A stretch of DNA of 64,000 nt from Ananas comosus. Taxonomy: Eukaryota > Streptophyta > Magnoliopsida > Poales > Bromeliaceae. The stretch lies in the NCBI RefSeq assembly GCF_001540865.1, contig NC_033621.1, positions 5,912,666-5,976,665 on the forward strand, given 5' to 3'. Under the pieces are notes generated by a model. That model saw nothing but the letters and a program-made list of their open reading frames with translations. It was not told the origin of the DNA and did not search any database. Shown here one piece after another: positions 1-11,875 of this stretch; the first letter of the stretch is position 1, and every line of letters starts with the position of its first letter. The translations under genes and the position numbers were made by a program.

Positions 1-209
1 TTTATTGTCTAGCTTTACTTCTTTACCTTGGTGTAGATGTTAGAACTTCACTCGCTCTGATATCGTTAGCTGCTAGTTATTTCACTTCTTCTATTTGTTC
101 TATTACTTGCTTTTACTTCCGCTTTTGTTGTAGACGCCTTATATGTGTTGACATATGGCGGGTCTGGGCACACTACCGGGAAGGCCTCCACCGGTCCCAA
201 GGCGTGACA
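1..209 (+). mobile_element. 3' end of a long LTR (family B), cut by the window edge
   Basis: The segment ends in GGCGTGACA at 209. Its last ~90 bases (CGCCTTATATG, then GGCGGGTCTGGGCAC) match the reverse complement of the start of the antisense LTR at 7048. It is therefore the sense-strand 3' end of the same LTR family (B). What follows (210 onward) is TRIM-like internal sequence, so this LTR appears to be inserted in that element. The 5' part and any TSD lie outside the window. Confidence 0.6.
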
Positions 210-491
210 GCCGCGCTCTAACCACAACAGTCAACAGTATGAAAGCCTCGCTCCCCCCCGATGTATAATCCTGGCTCAGCCAAAACTCATCTCATACTTC
301 CGGCTGCTAATTGGCTCTGATACTAACTGTGACGGCCCCTTCCCAAGTGGTCACCGATCCTAGGACTACTCTCGTCCTAACTCACTTAACTCTCTTAACT
401 TCTTGGGCCTTGCCACCACTAAAAATGCTTAAGCCGGGTTAAGAGTTTTGTCCTATTATATCTTATATATAGGACTATCTCGGGTCTCACA
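210..491 (-). mobile_element. TRIM-like retrotransposon remnant, antisense
   Basis: On the minus strand this reads as a short LTR (328-491, TGTGAGACCC to GGCCGTCACA) followed by a primer-binding site. The complement GCTCTGATACTA at 314-325 matches 11 of 12 bases of the initiator-Met tRNA site. The internal part (about 270-313, CTCATCTCATACTTCCGG) resembles the internal part of the TRIM at 2510-11682, although the LTR differs. There is no coding capacity. TRIMs are non-autonomous and depend on proteins from other LTR elements. The second LTR is not visible because the element is interrupted by the LTR ending at 209. Confidence 0.55.
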
Positions 492-1010
492 AAAACTTGA
501 AACATGAAACTTGAAACTTGAAATTTAAAAATTTAAAATTAAAACTTTAAAATTTAAAACATGAACTTTAAAATTTAAAATTTGAAATTTAAAATTTAAA
601 ATTTGAAATTGAAAATTTAAAATTTAAAATTTAAAATTTGAAATTTAAAAAAATTAAAATTTAAAATTTCAAGTTAAAACTTTAAAATTTAAAATTTAAA
701 ATGTGAACTGTAAAATATGAAATTTAAAATTTAAAATTTAAAATTTGAAATTTAAGAATTTAAAATTAAAACTTTAAAATTTAAAATTTAAAATTTAAAC
801 TTTAAAATTTAAAATTTATAATTTAAAATTTGAAATTTGAAAATTGAAAATTAAAATTAAAATTTTAAAATTTTAAATTTAAAAAATTAAAATTTAACAT
901 TTGAAAATTAAAATTTAAAATTTAATATTTAAAATTTAAAATTTAAAATTTAAAAATTAAAATTTAATTTTAAAATTTAAAATTTGATAATATAACATTT
1001 TAAAAAAGAC
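492..1010. repeat. AT-rich degenerate tandem tract, unit about AAATTTAA/AAATTTGA
   Basis: About 500 bases consist almost only of A and T with scattered G and C. They are built from endlessly varied AAATTTAAAATTTGAAA units and start directly after the TRIM LTR end. Both strands look alike because AAATTT is self-complementary. There is no ORF. It could be an expanded microsatellite or matrix-attachment-type DNA; function unknown. Confidence 0.8.
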
Positions 1011-1305
1011 GTATTAAAAGAGTTTGGGGGTTCGGAAGGATAAACTTGTAATTTTACATACATATAAGATAATCCGCTATCAGTAATATATGATACCCAC
1101 TCCCCTGCTTGGTAATATTTTCGGTGTAATTCTGCTCCATTGTAATGCTATATTACTGAACAGATTATATACTGGATGAACCAAACGTAGTAATCTTGGC
1201 AGGATTGCCTATAATCCTGCCAGAATAATCCGAACCAAATGCACCCTAATAGAAATCTAAATAACAAATGCCAAATTACTAGTTATGTTGAGATAACTAG
1301 TAATG
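1011..1305. other. Unassigned stretch, possibly a MITE end
   Basis: No gene is visible. The stretch ends in CCGAACCAAATGCACCCTA (about 1229-1247), which resembles the TIR of Tourist/Harbinger MITEs (GGGTGCATTTGGTTCGG on the other strand). A matching left end was not found, so only half of such an element may remain next to the AT-rich tract. Gypsy-1 coding similarity begins just downstream. Confidence 0.3.
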
Positions 1306-1611
1306 CTACATAATGCAAACCAAGAGGGCATTTATTGCAAGCATTGTGAGATCAAAACGGACTACAAGAGCTTCAAGTATTGATTATTCAGGAGGAATTA
1401 AATCTAAGGCAGCATCGATGGTTAGAGCTATTGAAGGACTACGATGTCACTATATTGTATCATTCCGGAAAGGTGAATGTGGTGGCAGACATGCCAAATT
1501 GAAAGTCTGTGGAGAATCTCGCAATGTTAATCACTAACCAGATGTCACTATAGTAGGAAATGTACTGGTTTGAATTGGAGGTTGTTGCATCTGGCATCTA
1601 GATGACGCTTA
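1306..1611 (+). pseudogene. Gypsy-1 pol remnant: RNase H end and linker
   Basis: Conceptual translation in mixed frames follows the RNase H C-terminus of the better-preserved element at 28130-28340: LNLRQHRWLELL, then [17 protein letters not shown], then KSVENLA. Stop codons and frame changes are present (for example TGA after the VVAD motif), so it cannot be functional. The frame is interrupted at 1611 by a Tourist MITE and resumes at 2423. RNase H would degrade the RNA strand during reverse transcription. The apparent 74-codon ORF from 1313 is an out-of-frame reading of this remnant. Confidence 0.8.
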
Positions 1612-2419
1612 GGGCATGTTTGGTTCGCTTTTTTTCACCCTAGAATCGGAATCGGAATGGACGAATCCGTTTGTGGGTGTTTGGTATGCGGGAATCCCAT
1701 TCCAATTCCGATTCCCGTGTGGAATGGAAATCCCGCAATCACCTCTTTTTTCAATCCGGCCTAGAAAGCCGGATTAGAAGGTGAATTCGGAAGGAATGGA
1801 TATTTATTCGAATTAAATTTATTTTTTCAACTTTTTTAATTAAAATATAAGTTTAAATTTAGAAATTAAATATATGATTTTAAATTTTAATATGAACTTG
1901 AATTAAAAATTAAAATTTAATCAAGTATTTCAAATCTAACTTATAAATTTGAATTTAAATTAACTTTTAATTTATATAAAGTTTTATTCAAATTTTATTT
2001 AAAACTTAAATTAAATTTATGGATTCAAATTAGAATTTAAATTGTAATTTTAAGTTTGAATTTGAATAAATCAAAATTTAGTTTCATATTTTGAATTATC
2101 CAGTTAACTTCAAAGTTTAGTTTTTTTAAAAAAAATAGATTTACAAATTTTACATTATTTTAAAATTTTGATTTAAATTTTTAATATTTAATTTTCAATT
2201 TGAATTTAAATTAATATATTATAAAGATAAAGTTAGTATATTAATTTTATTACGTTTTTTATATCCACCCAAACCAAACAGCGACAGGGAATGATTTATT
2301 CCGATTCTGATTCAGGTGATGAACCACACAGAGTTAGGTAATGAGCCATTCCGATTCCGATTCCAGCTTATTTTGATTCTAATTCTGATTCCGATTCCGA
2401 CTTCGAACCAAACACGCCC
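1612..2419. mobile_element. Tourist (PIF/Harbinger) MITE, 808 bp, TSD TTA
   Basis: The terminal inverted repeats are GGGCATGTTTGGTTCG at the left and CGAACCAAACACGCCC at the right. They are flanked by TTA on both sides (1609-1611 and 2420-2422), the classic PIF/Harbinger target duplication. Subterminal GGAATCGGAATCGG repeats occur at both ends in inverted orientation, and the ~450-bp core is very AT-rich. There is no transposase, so it is non-autonomous. Removing it and one TTA rejoins gypsy-1 pol. Confidence 0.9.
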
Positions 2420-2422
2420 TTA

Positions 2423-2509
2423 GAGTACAATCGACTTTATTGGAGAAGATCGAAGAAAAGAAAACCTCAAATGTGAAACTCCAAAAGATGCGGTCTGATA
2501 TAGAGGGCT
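2423..2509 (+). pseudogene. Gypsy-1 pol remnant: RNase H-integrase linker
   Basis: The frame reads RVQSTLLEKI followed by LQKMRSDIEG, the linker that precedes integrase in the related element at about 28440-28530. It continues the 1306-1611 fragment after the MITE and resumes at 11688 after the TRIM. The terminal GGGCT (2505-2509) is the TRIM target duplication. Confidence 0.75.
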
Positions 2510-2604
2510 TGTAACGACCCATCCTACTAGCAATAATAATTCGTTGGGCCAAAACCACTAGCTCTAAATGCTCAAGCACAATTATTATTACTAGGGTAGA
2601 GTCC

Positions 2605-5187
2605 TGTCACGTGCCGGGACCGATCCCTTTGGTCGGTTCGGGCACGTCAAATAGACGCCGAACGGACAGCACCTCCTCTGTTCGCCCAAGGCTCAACACA
2701 AGTACAAATCAAGTAGAGAAATTTGCACAAGCGGAAACATACATACTTGGCTTGCACGAAGGCAAGCAGTAGCCAAAAGTGAAAGATTCTAAACTACATA
2801 TTCATACAAGTATAATGATTAACATTTAACCACATACATGCATTCAACTTTTATATCCACATTCTTTTCATCATTTCTTTTATACATCACATATTCTCCA
2901 AAATAGAAAAATTTATATTTAATATCTATAATCATTAAGTACAAAAGATGATATATAAAGGGGTATGCAACTAAACAAAATGAAACCCACTTGGATAGTC
3001 ACTGTTTATGGCGCGATACCTTTACCGCAATCGTCGGCCGGCTCACTCGGTCCCAGCTCTGTGAAAAATAGTGAGGTGAGAACTACAACAAAGTTCCCAG
3101 TGGGTTCGGCCGCCGACCTCGCGACTTTCCTACTAGGTCTAAATCAGGCATAATAGAAGAATAGAGAGATAGATAGTAGCCAAACTATACAAATGCAGCA
3201 AATATGTCTGAACAAGATATAATCAATGATATGCTCAAATAGAATGCTCATGATGATTGCAATATCACTTTCCAATTCTCAATCCTCTTGGCTAACCCGT
3301 GGGTTTCGCCCTCAATAGACTCACCAACTCAAATCCAGACGAAACAGTCTTCTAGGGAAAACACCAATCCAGTGATGACAACTCGAGAGCTAATCGCTCG
3401 AGGGGGAGCTACCACCCTCGAGCCAAGACTTATAGACTAGTATGATCAATTCTTAACTATAAGGATTCCAAGTTCAATCCAATGCTTAACTATAAGGATG
3501 CAATGCTCATATGACCCTTAACTATAAGGTTGTTATGTCATAATGTCAACTATCTCACTTTACTTGTATTTTTTAACTTTCATTAGTACCACTTACACTA
3601 TATGTTCTTTATACTCATTCACATGCATTCTTGATTCACTAATATCACACACTAAGTGTTCAACTCTAGCATTCAAAACTCATTGATGCCACTCAACTAA
3701 GAGTCCAATTCTAGCATTCATTTTATTTATTAATGTCACACGATCCATATGTCATAATGTCATTTGTTCTCAATGTCACTAGATTCTTTGCCTTTTTTAG
3801 GTTTTTGTCAACATTCATGCATACATAGGGTTTTACAAGTTCTCAATCATCTCATATGCATTTGTACTCAAAGCATGCAACAACAAACTCTCAAATCACC
3901 CTATAATGCATAAAGCTCAATATACACTATGCTCAAGAAATGACATTTTAGACATAAAATAAAATTCAAGGATTTCGGAAAGCACCACCCACCTCGTAGG
4001 GTTGCTAAGGTGCTACGGTTCGATTTTCGTGATTTTTAGCCGCTTATTTCTTCGCTTGCGGCAAAACGAAGCCAAACTAGGCTTTTCTCCAATATCTTTG
4101 CGTAGACTCGTTGGATTTTCGAACCGAATCTCCCAATGAGTTAGAAATACCCCTAATTAGATTTCTATAAGGTCAATTTGGATATAAACTCATCCATGAC
4201 AAAAGTTCCAATTTTGGTGCCCTAACAATGTTATATAGCAACATGTGCCATGTTGATCTCTAAGATAAGCAAAAACAAGCTTAACATCATTTAGGAATCC
4301 CTCTAAAACCATTTCTTGGTCATTTAAACCATTCTTAGGGCATTTAAAACAAACCCTAGAATTCTACCATGAGAGCACGTGAACAACATGGAATTTCATG
4401 AGGTTCCAAGGTCTCTACTAGTTTTCCTTTCATGTAAGAAGATTAAAACCAAGTATTCTATGATATAAAACCAAACCCTAACATCAATCTTACAAGAAAC
4501 CTCACCTTAGCCTATGAACTCTACAAGCTCCACCGTGTAGGAAAGCTCTAGATCTTCCAAAGCTCCAAATCTCCTCAAAATCCACCTTTAAATCTCCTCT
4601 TGATCCACCTCTAAGAGAGTTCCTATAGAGAGAGGGAAAAAAATGAGTGAGGAGGTGTTCTCACTGCTGTGAATAAGAGAGGAGAGGTTGTGGGGTTTTT
4701 ATATGCCACAACAATTGCATTTAAGCCCTCCCATTTCTTTTATTTACAGCAAACCAAGGTCTGCTGTTCACAGCACAGTGTACCGGTGACACGGATTCTT
4801 GTCACCGGTTAACAGCTCAACAGCAGTCAAACCCGAGAGCTGCTGTTTCTCGGTTTGCTGCGGGGTACCGGTACTACCTGATTTAGTCACCGGTTAACCA
4901 GCTTAACAGAGGCCAAACCCGAGAGTTGCCATTCTCGGTTGCCTGCCTGGTACCGGTGACACCCCTGGTGCTTCACCGGTTCACAATGCTCCAGACTTGA
5001 GCTTGGCAGGCTTGGCTCTATTTTGCGCCGAGCAATGTTAAAACCCTTCAAACTCACTCGGAACTCAATTTTAACCGTTCCAACATCGCTGGAATGTCGA
5101 ATGGACTTTGTCCAAACATCTCTCTCGCACACTTTGGTCAATTTGACTAAAGTTTGATATAACCTATCGAGCTTTCGGTATATTACA
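2605..5187 (-). mobile_element. Solo LTR, family A' (2583 bp), in the first LTR of TRIM-1; TSD AGTCC
   Basis: The antisense LTR starts TGTCACGTGCC and ends TATATTACA on the plus strand, with AGTCC on both sides (2600-2604 and 5188-5192). No internal domain is present, so this is a solo LTR left by LTR-LTR recombination. It carries the conserved LTR module near 3073-3151, the CTCGAG-variant hairpin near 3390-3420, and degenerate ACCGGT palindromes in U3 (4770-4985). It is related to family A at 24277 but is clearly a different subfamily. Confidence 0.85.
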
Positions 5188-7047
5188 AGTCCTTTTATAT
5201 ACCCAATGATAACCCAATTCCTATCCGATGTGGGACTATTGGAGTGTCACAGACTCTCCCCATTTAGGCCCTGACATTCCCGTCAGCCCTGAACACACAC
5301 AGCTCAAGATCATCAGGCAATGTGAGACTTGTCTTGCTAGCCTTTGTTTTTCCGATCCTAACTTAGCCTGTCAATCATCGATCCTGACTTAGTCTATCAT
5401 TCCGACCCTAGCTCAGCCAAGACTCATCTCACACTTCCGGCCGGTGAACTGGCTCCAAATGTAATGACCCAGCCTACTAGTAATAATAACTCATTGGGCC
5501 AGAACTACCAGCCCAAAATGCATAAGCCCAGTTATTATTACTACGGTAGAGTCCTTTTATATACCTAATGTCACGCCCGGGTACCAACAGAAACATATCC
5601 GGTCGCGTGCACAGACCCGCCGTGTACACCACAACTCAAGCATACACCAGGCGTCTACAATCAATATAATAAAAGCATACAAATCTAAATAGGTAATCAG
5701 AGCAAGACTTAAAAGTTTAAACTTATACAATCCAAAACCTTAATACAGTAAATAAGAACAAAGTACAATTTACAAAAACTTAATATACAACTCTGTACTA
5801 AACTACATAAACTGATGGAGGTCGTCTAGTACACATCCAAAAAGGCTCTAGCTAGCTGCAGACCCCTCGCCAAGAACCCTAGCCTTTCCCGCTGTGGAAG
5901 GCTTTGTAAAAACAACAACAAAGAGGGCGTGAGAACTATTAAACAATAGCTCCCAGTGGGTAAGCCGCCGAGAGTGGCGAAGTACACCACTAGGTCAACT
6001 GTGGCATGAGTGGATAGCAATAAATAAGCGAGTAAATGCAGATAATGCAATGAGCAAGTAAATGCAACAGGTATGAAAGTAAACTACTCATGCTATTGCT
6101 CAACAATAAATAAACATCGATAGACTGCAGGTATCAGTTGTTATGATAACTTCTATCATTTATATTGATTGACAATTTAACGAAACATATACCAGGCTGC
6201 ATGTAAAATAATTCATGATTACCGAAATTACAGATAGTATCATGTAATTACCATCTACATTATCAAGAAAGAAACATAATGTCATTATGTTGCTAACCAA
6301 TCATGATGTCAACTTCTAAGTTATTCGTCACTTTAGATATCAACTTTCTAATATGTTCATCAATAAGTTCACTTGACCAAAGACATAAAGTAGCTTTACT
6401 ACTATGTCCAGCTAAGGTTAAAGCACTTATCATAACCTAATTTCCAACAGACTTACGCAAGGTAAGTTCAAAGCCACGCCGTGCCTAATGGCCCCGTGGT
6501 AGTATACACTCCCCACGGCATTCCACTTCGGCGCTCACTTCGTACATATGCGAGCATCTATCGCAAAGCTGCTTGGGAGTGCTGGCTTGGGTGGAGCGAC
6601 CCCCGCAAGCGTGTGCGAACGCGCACAATGGCATGCAAGCCGTAGTTCACAGTACCAATCTCACAACAGCATCTGTCCCTGACATGGAATCTCAACTCAA
6701 GCCACTCCGGAACGCGGGGCTTGGGGGGCGCGACCCCCGTAAGCATGTACGAAAGAGCGTAATGGCATGCAAGCTATAGTCCAGGGTACAAATATTTCAA
6801 CGGCATCATGTCTCTGACATGGAATCTCAATTCGACCCAAGGTCGACTCTGTAGTACCCAATCATAAGTCACTATCAACACTTGTTGACATGATTCTACC
6901 AATAGCTAGTATAACTTGACAAGTTTAAGTTTTACATCACACTAGTGATTCTATCAGGCTATACCTGGTTAGTCACTCAAAATCTCTCACTACTCCTTAC
7001 ATATAAGGAAAGTGGTTTACTAATGTCCTGTTCAAAGACTCATAACA

Positions 7048-9544
7048 TGTCACGCCCCGGGAGCCAGCAGAAGCCCGCCCGGCGCGTGCCCAGACCCGCC
7101 ATATGTCTAAAACATATAAGGCGTCTAAAAACAGCGATAATAAAAGCAATAATAATCGACATCTAAGAGTATCAGAGCATGATTAAAGTCTAAATTCTAC
7201 ATCAAGGTAAGAAGAGTAAAGCTGAAATCCACTAATAAAAGCATAAAGTAGTACAAAGAAAATCCCAAATACAAGTGCTAAAAGTAGATACATAGGTGGT
7301 CTCTATACATGGATACAAAATCTCTCACTCTCCCAACTAGAAAAAGAAAGAGTAAACTACCTAGGCAAAGAACCGCTCCTCGCTAGTTAGCTATGCGATT
7401 CCCTTGCCACGATCCCGTGCCTCCGCCGGTGCAGAAGGCTCTGAAAAAAAATCAGAAAACAGGGGCGTGAGAACTATTGAAAATAGTTCCCAGTGGGCAA
7501 TTACTGACTTCAGTGTACTGCGCCACAAGGCTCAAAAGCTACAAAGAGAGGTCAGTGACTAACAGTGTAGTAAAGCGAAAGGTAAGTAAATTGTAACTTA
7601 CTATAACATAAAGTCTCTACTTAGCATGATTTGCACAAGTAATAAAGCAACTACATCATGAATGTACATGGGTGTGTATGACATACATAAGCATAGAAAT
7701 GCAACCACTCCGATGTCCTCAATGCAAAATTAGTAAAGATGTCATTGTTTACTATTCTAGTCCAAGTCCACTTTAATTGTTTTAAAGTTCACATAGCATG
7801 TTCTGTCACTAAGTCCCAATCATGTAAGACCCACCCGAAGGCTGTCTGGCCTGCGCCGTGCCTAGTGGCCCCGTGGTAGTCAACATCCCCACTCTAGGAA
7901 TGAGCCTCCCCCACGGCAATCCATTTCGGCGCCCAATCCCGCACGGGTGAGCATATGTTGCGATGGCTATCTCCGGAGTGCCGGCTTGTAGGGAGCGACC
8001 CTCACAAGCATGTGCGAATGAGCACAAGTGGCAAGCAAGCAATGATCCGTCTCTCTCAAGTCATCATGTCTAAAATATGGAATACATCGAATGTCCCCAT
8101 GGCCTATCTCTATGTCGTCATGTCTCTAACATGGAATATAGCAGATATGTATTGGCCTATCAATATGTCTCTATGTTGCAATTTCTTAGTTTACTAATTC
8201 TAGTGCCCCTTTATGACACTTTTATTCAACGAGTCCAAACATGGTATCAATATGTTCATGTTGCATAATTCCACTCAATTCTAACATGGAGACATGTTCT
8301 CAACTTGCAAAACCAAACACCATTCACAATGCATGCAATCTACACATATATCTCTACTATATAGAGTGCAAATTTTATGATACATGAGGCATACATTTTA
8401 AGTGTTCTAAAAATTCACATAAATCATGTTTAGCATGAATTTGCATTCAAAAATACTTTACGAAAAGTTTAGAAAGCATAGGGGCCATTTTGCCCCATTT
8501 TCACGAAGTCAAACCCACCAACGGTAAACGAAACCTCTCGTTTGCCCCAACGGAGGTGTCCTCTAGCCTCCTAGTACCCTAGAGGTACAAGAACAAGGGT
8601 TACACAAACCTTACGAACAACCAAATAATCAAACATTAACCATCTAGGCTTAGGTGAGGGAAAACTCACCTCTAGTGCAAAATCCCTTCCTAAGCTCCAA
8701 AAGAGAGATATAATCCTTCCAATCCAAGCCAAAGGAAGATTCTAATCCAAACAATCTAGCTCCAAAAGCCCTAGATTCAAAATGCCCAAATTAAACCCTA
8801 AAATCCCATTCTAGGGTTTCATCTCAAAAATATCAACAAAACTAGAAATTTAGAGGAAAGAACAAGTCATTTACCTCTAAAATGTCTCAATCCAAGCTCA
8901 AAACTTGCTAAGTCCAAAGATCTTTCCTCAACTTTGCTCCAAATCCAAGCTCCTAGCTTCTACAATGGTGGAAATGCACCAAGGAGCAAAAAGAGGAGAA
9001 AAAAAACCTTAAATCCCAAGCTTAAAAAGAGATCAAATCAAAATGGGAGGCAAGGGGAAGCCTCTCTCACCTTGTCTCCACTGGTTCCAGCACATAAAAA
9101 AGCCCTAAGGGGGGTGGGTACTGTTATAAGAAGCCCACAATCGCGAAAAACCCCCTGCAGTTCAAATTGCATGAAATCTGCCGCCTTGTACCGGTACACG
9201 GGTCCTTGTACCGGTACACGACCCACGAAAAGCCAAACCCGAGGCTCGGGTTGCGGGGTTCTGCGGCCTTGTACCGGTACAAGCGCGGTGGCTGTACCGG
9301 TACAACCATCAACCTTGTACCGGTACAGCCACAGCCTTGTACCGGTACAAGCCCTGCTGAGGGCTACCCGAGAGCTGACCAACTTTCATTTTTTTTGGAT
9401 TTTGGTACACAGCTTTAAACCACAATTTTCGGGATACGTGCCATAGGTCGGAACACAGTCAACGACCCACCAGAAAATCTGAAAAAGCTCAGGACACATC
9501 CAAACACTCGAACCTTGCAATTTGCAAAGGTCAAGTGCGTTACA
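7048..9544 (-). mobile_element. Solo LTR, family B (2497 bp), nested in the LTR at 5569-11633
   Basis: The antisense LTR starts TGTCACGCCCCGGGAG and ends GTGCGTTACA. The flanks are TAACA (7043-7047) and TGGCA (9545-9549), a 3-of-5 match whose differences are both G-to-A changes, so the TSD is plausible but decayed. It resembles the copy at 36770-39073. It contains the CTTGT..ACAAG hairpin near 7993-8025, the conserved module near 7464-7520, and six perfect U3 palindromes at 9187-9349. Confidence 0.75.
9187..9349 (-). promoter_or_regulatory. U3 cluster of six perfect TGTACCGGTACA palindromes
   Basis: Perfect 12-bp copies start at 9187, 9207, 9270, 9293, 9316 and 9338. Between the second and third lies a GC-rich stretch with CCCGAG/CTCGGG inverted arms. 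Each palindrome holds two GTAC cores two bases apart. The cluster lies near the 5' end (U3) of the antisense LTR, where plant LTR promoters and enhancers usually sit. GTAC is the known core bound by SBP/SPL transcription factors; whether these sites are bound is inference. Confidence 0.7.
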
Positions 9545-11687
9545 TGGCACATATCCTGTAGTCCAATATAAGCCTCTACTGGACTATACAAGTATGTTAT
9601 CATATCCAAATCTAGTTATTTACTAGATTATATTCCGTTGAATAATTATTCAAGTTATGCCATCATATGAAATTCTAGTTACTTACTAGAACATATACTA
9701 TAATATGAATCCATCATGTGAAGTAGAAACTAATAGGATAATGCAAGCAAGTGAGATAAGTGATCAAATACTCTTCACATGATCTCTATGCCATTCATTC
9801 TACAATTAAAAATGCATATGCAAACAAAGGCCTTTCAGAGTTTCGCCATTATACTCGCTATAAGCTCAATCTTAAGTACATCAATCTCTTTGTCATTCAA
9901 CCAAGTTAACTGGTACATTCGTGATCTTACCATTATATCCACTTGAATGACATCAAGTGAAATTGCTTATACAAGCTACTAATATCGAGCATGCATAGTA
10001 ATCCGACAAGTGGCTATGTAACGAGAAATAATCATAAGTCTTCCATTACTGTTTAGAAATTCTATCATATCCGATATGATCTACTCATTAATGTATGTCT
10101 CAATGCCTTGAACTATACATATATTCACATGAATATGTACAAACTTCAACTCAGATGTCAAAAGAGACATAGAGGGAATTCACCCATTTCGTGAAGGTCA
10201 GACCCACCGATAAACGACGCCTTTTGTCGAGTTCACGTAGCTAAGCGATCCGGGTATTCCAGCTTCTCAGATTGACACTTCACTTCCGGTAAGGGCTCCC
10301 AATGCTTATCTTAAAACCAACTCAAATGTGTCCTGAAATGCATCACAATTGGGTTTTAAGCCCGCTGCGAATTAACAATAAAAACCGTATTGAAATTACG
10401 ACTAAAAGTCTAATTTCGGCAATTTCCTCAATTATACTAAATTGTGGCTTAATTCCCTGTTTGGTGTTCAGTTTAATACCTCAAGTTTAGCCTCTAAAGG
10501 CTCTTTGATGTCAACCAAAGCTGATCCAAAGGTCGGTTGCGCTCTCGCTGCAAACAACACCAAAACGACATCAATAAGCTTATACACAAGCTACTATAGT
10601 CGAATCCTTGTGAAATTAGGTTTCTAACTAAAATTCCTGCTTACCTCAGGTTAGAACACCTTCTAAACCAGTCCCCAAGGTCACCAATTTAACTCAAATT
10701 AATTCGGAAACCTGCTGCGAACAAAGAATCCCAAACTACATCATAACTTCACTAATATCATCAATTTCATCATTAAAATGGAAAAAGAGGTTATTGTTTA
10801 CCTCCGAGGCTTCAAATCTGACTTTGGGGTGAAGAATTACAGCAAAACCGTTCCTCAATTACTGCTCAAAACCATCTCAAACCAACAGGTAGCAAGAATA
10901 ACGAATCAACATCGAAGACTATCACGAATCTCAAACTAGAGAGAAAAACTAGCTTGTTTACCTCACTAAACTTCAACTCAACTTCCCTGTGAGTTGGAGT
11001 TGCGAAAATACCTCCCCTGCGAGTCCTTTCCACCCACTCGTAGCTGCTCCAAAGTCCGCAAACCAGCTAGCGCGAAGAACGGCGAGAAATAAGCACAAAT
11101 CGACGATTTCTACTCAAAGAGAGAGAAATCCTAGAGAGAGAAAATGAGGGAGGTGCAAAGGCACTTCTCTGAGCTCAGTATCATCCAAAGACCTCCAGGG
11201 GGCGTGCTCGGTAGATAAGGGTAGAGACAAGATGTGAAATTACCAAAACAGCCCTGCTACCACGTATCTGCCACTATGTATCGGTACACGTTGATGGCTG
11301 TACCGGTACACAATGCAGAATTTCGCCAGAAATGTACTTTCTTGCTTTTAGCCATTCCACCACTTCTCTAACTTGTCCAACAACTTGTCCAAGCCCTTTA
11401 GAATATGTAGGGTAGTCCCATTTACCATTTCCCATATTCAAACTTCGCAATTTATCAAATTCAGAGCGTTGCAATTGATAATGCATTTGCGATGCACTTT
11501 TCCATTTCCATTTACTTTCTCACTTCATTAACTTGTCAAAACCTTTCAAAGGTCTTTTAAAAATCGTGGACCAGTTCCAAAAGCCAATCCAACCCTCGAA
11601 CTGGCCAATAGGCCCAAAATTCAGTATGTTACACCTAATGACAACCTCATTCCCATTCGATGTAGGACTATTGGGTGTCACAGGGCT

Positions 11688-11875
11688 AGGGTGCGCAGGA
11701 CGTTAGCTTGGACTCCAATAGAGATCTTGAGATTTCGGAGGAGGTCGTGTGTGTCTAGTAACCTGTAAATATGAGGGGAAATCTTAAAGGAAGCACAACG
11801 ACTCTGTATACCATACACCTGGATAGCATTAAAATGTACAAGAACTTGAAAAGTCACTATTGGTGGATCAGAATG
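11688..11875 (+). pseudogene. Gypsy-1 pol remnant: integrase N-terminal (zinc-binding) region
   Basis: The translation shows a degenerate RFRRRSCV segment, EEAHR-like wording around 11780-11815, then KMYKNLKSHYWWIRM. The last matches the motif ahead of the HHCC zinc-binding region in gypsy-2 and related integrases. In-frame stops occur. The reading continues after the solo LTR at 11876-15816 (its target copy AAATG stands at 15817). It joins the 2423-2509 fragment once TRIM-1 is removed. Confidence 0.8.

Larger units (their letters stand above)
5569..11633 (-). mobile_element. Solo LTR, family B-like, about 3.6 kb, in the second LTR of TRIM-1; TSD CCTAA
   Basis: The antisense LTR starts TGTCACGCCCGGG and ends CAGTATGTTACA on the plus strand, with an exact CCTAA duplication (5564-5568 and 11634-11638). 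It is interrupted by a second LTR at 7048-9544; without that it is about 3.56 kb, longer than the other family B copies. It carries the conserved module near 5927-6010 and one clear TGTACCGGTACA near its U3 end (about 11300). No coding region belongs to it. Confidence 0.8.
2510..11682 (-). mobile_element. TRIM-1 (antisense) in gypsy-1, split by two solo-LTR insertions; TSD GGGCT
   Basis: The TRIM footprint is LTR (2510-2604 plus 5193-5252), a ~200-bp internal region to about 5458, then the second LTR (5459-5568 plus 11639-11682). The LTR reads TGTAACGACCC at one end and GTGTCACA at the other on the plus strand, and contains ACTAGTAATAATAA and the CCGATGTGGGACTATTGG segment. The target duplication GGGCT is exact (2505-2509 and 11683-11687). 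The internal primer site (minus strand) is degenerate. The same TRIM family forms the tandem array at 51890-52982. There is no coding capacity. A solo LTR is lodged in each of its two LTRs. Confidence 0.85.

Noticed and set aside
9187..9349. Regularly spaced short palindromes looking like a CRISPR array
   Set aside because: Spacers are unequal (8 to 51 bases), the unit is 12 bp and palindromic, the genome is a plant nucleus, and the same clusters occur in the U3 of several LTRs.
9038..9418. Overlapping ORFs on both strands (LVPVQ/CTGT-rich peptides), also at 24412-24763, 33315-33651 and 45231-45702
   Set aside because: They arise because the palindrome TGTACCGGTACA is open in several frames on both strands (VPVQ, CTGT and YRYK readings). 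They lie in LTR U3 regions, with no codon constraint.
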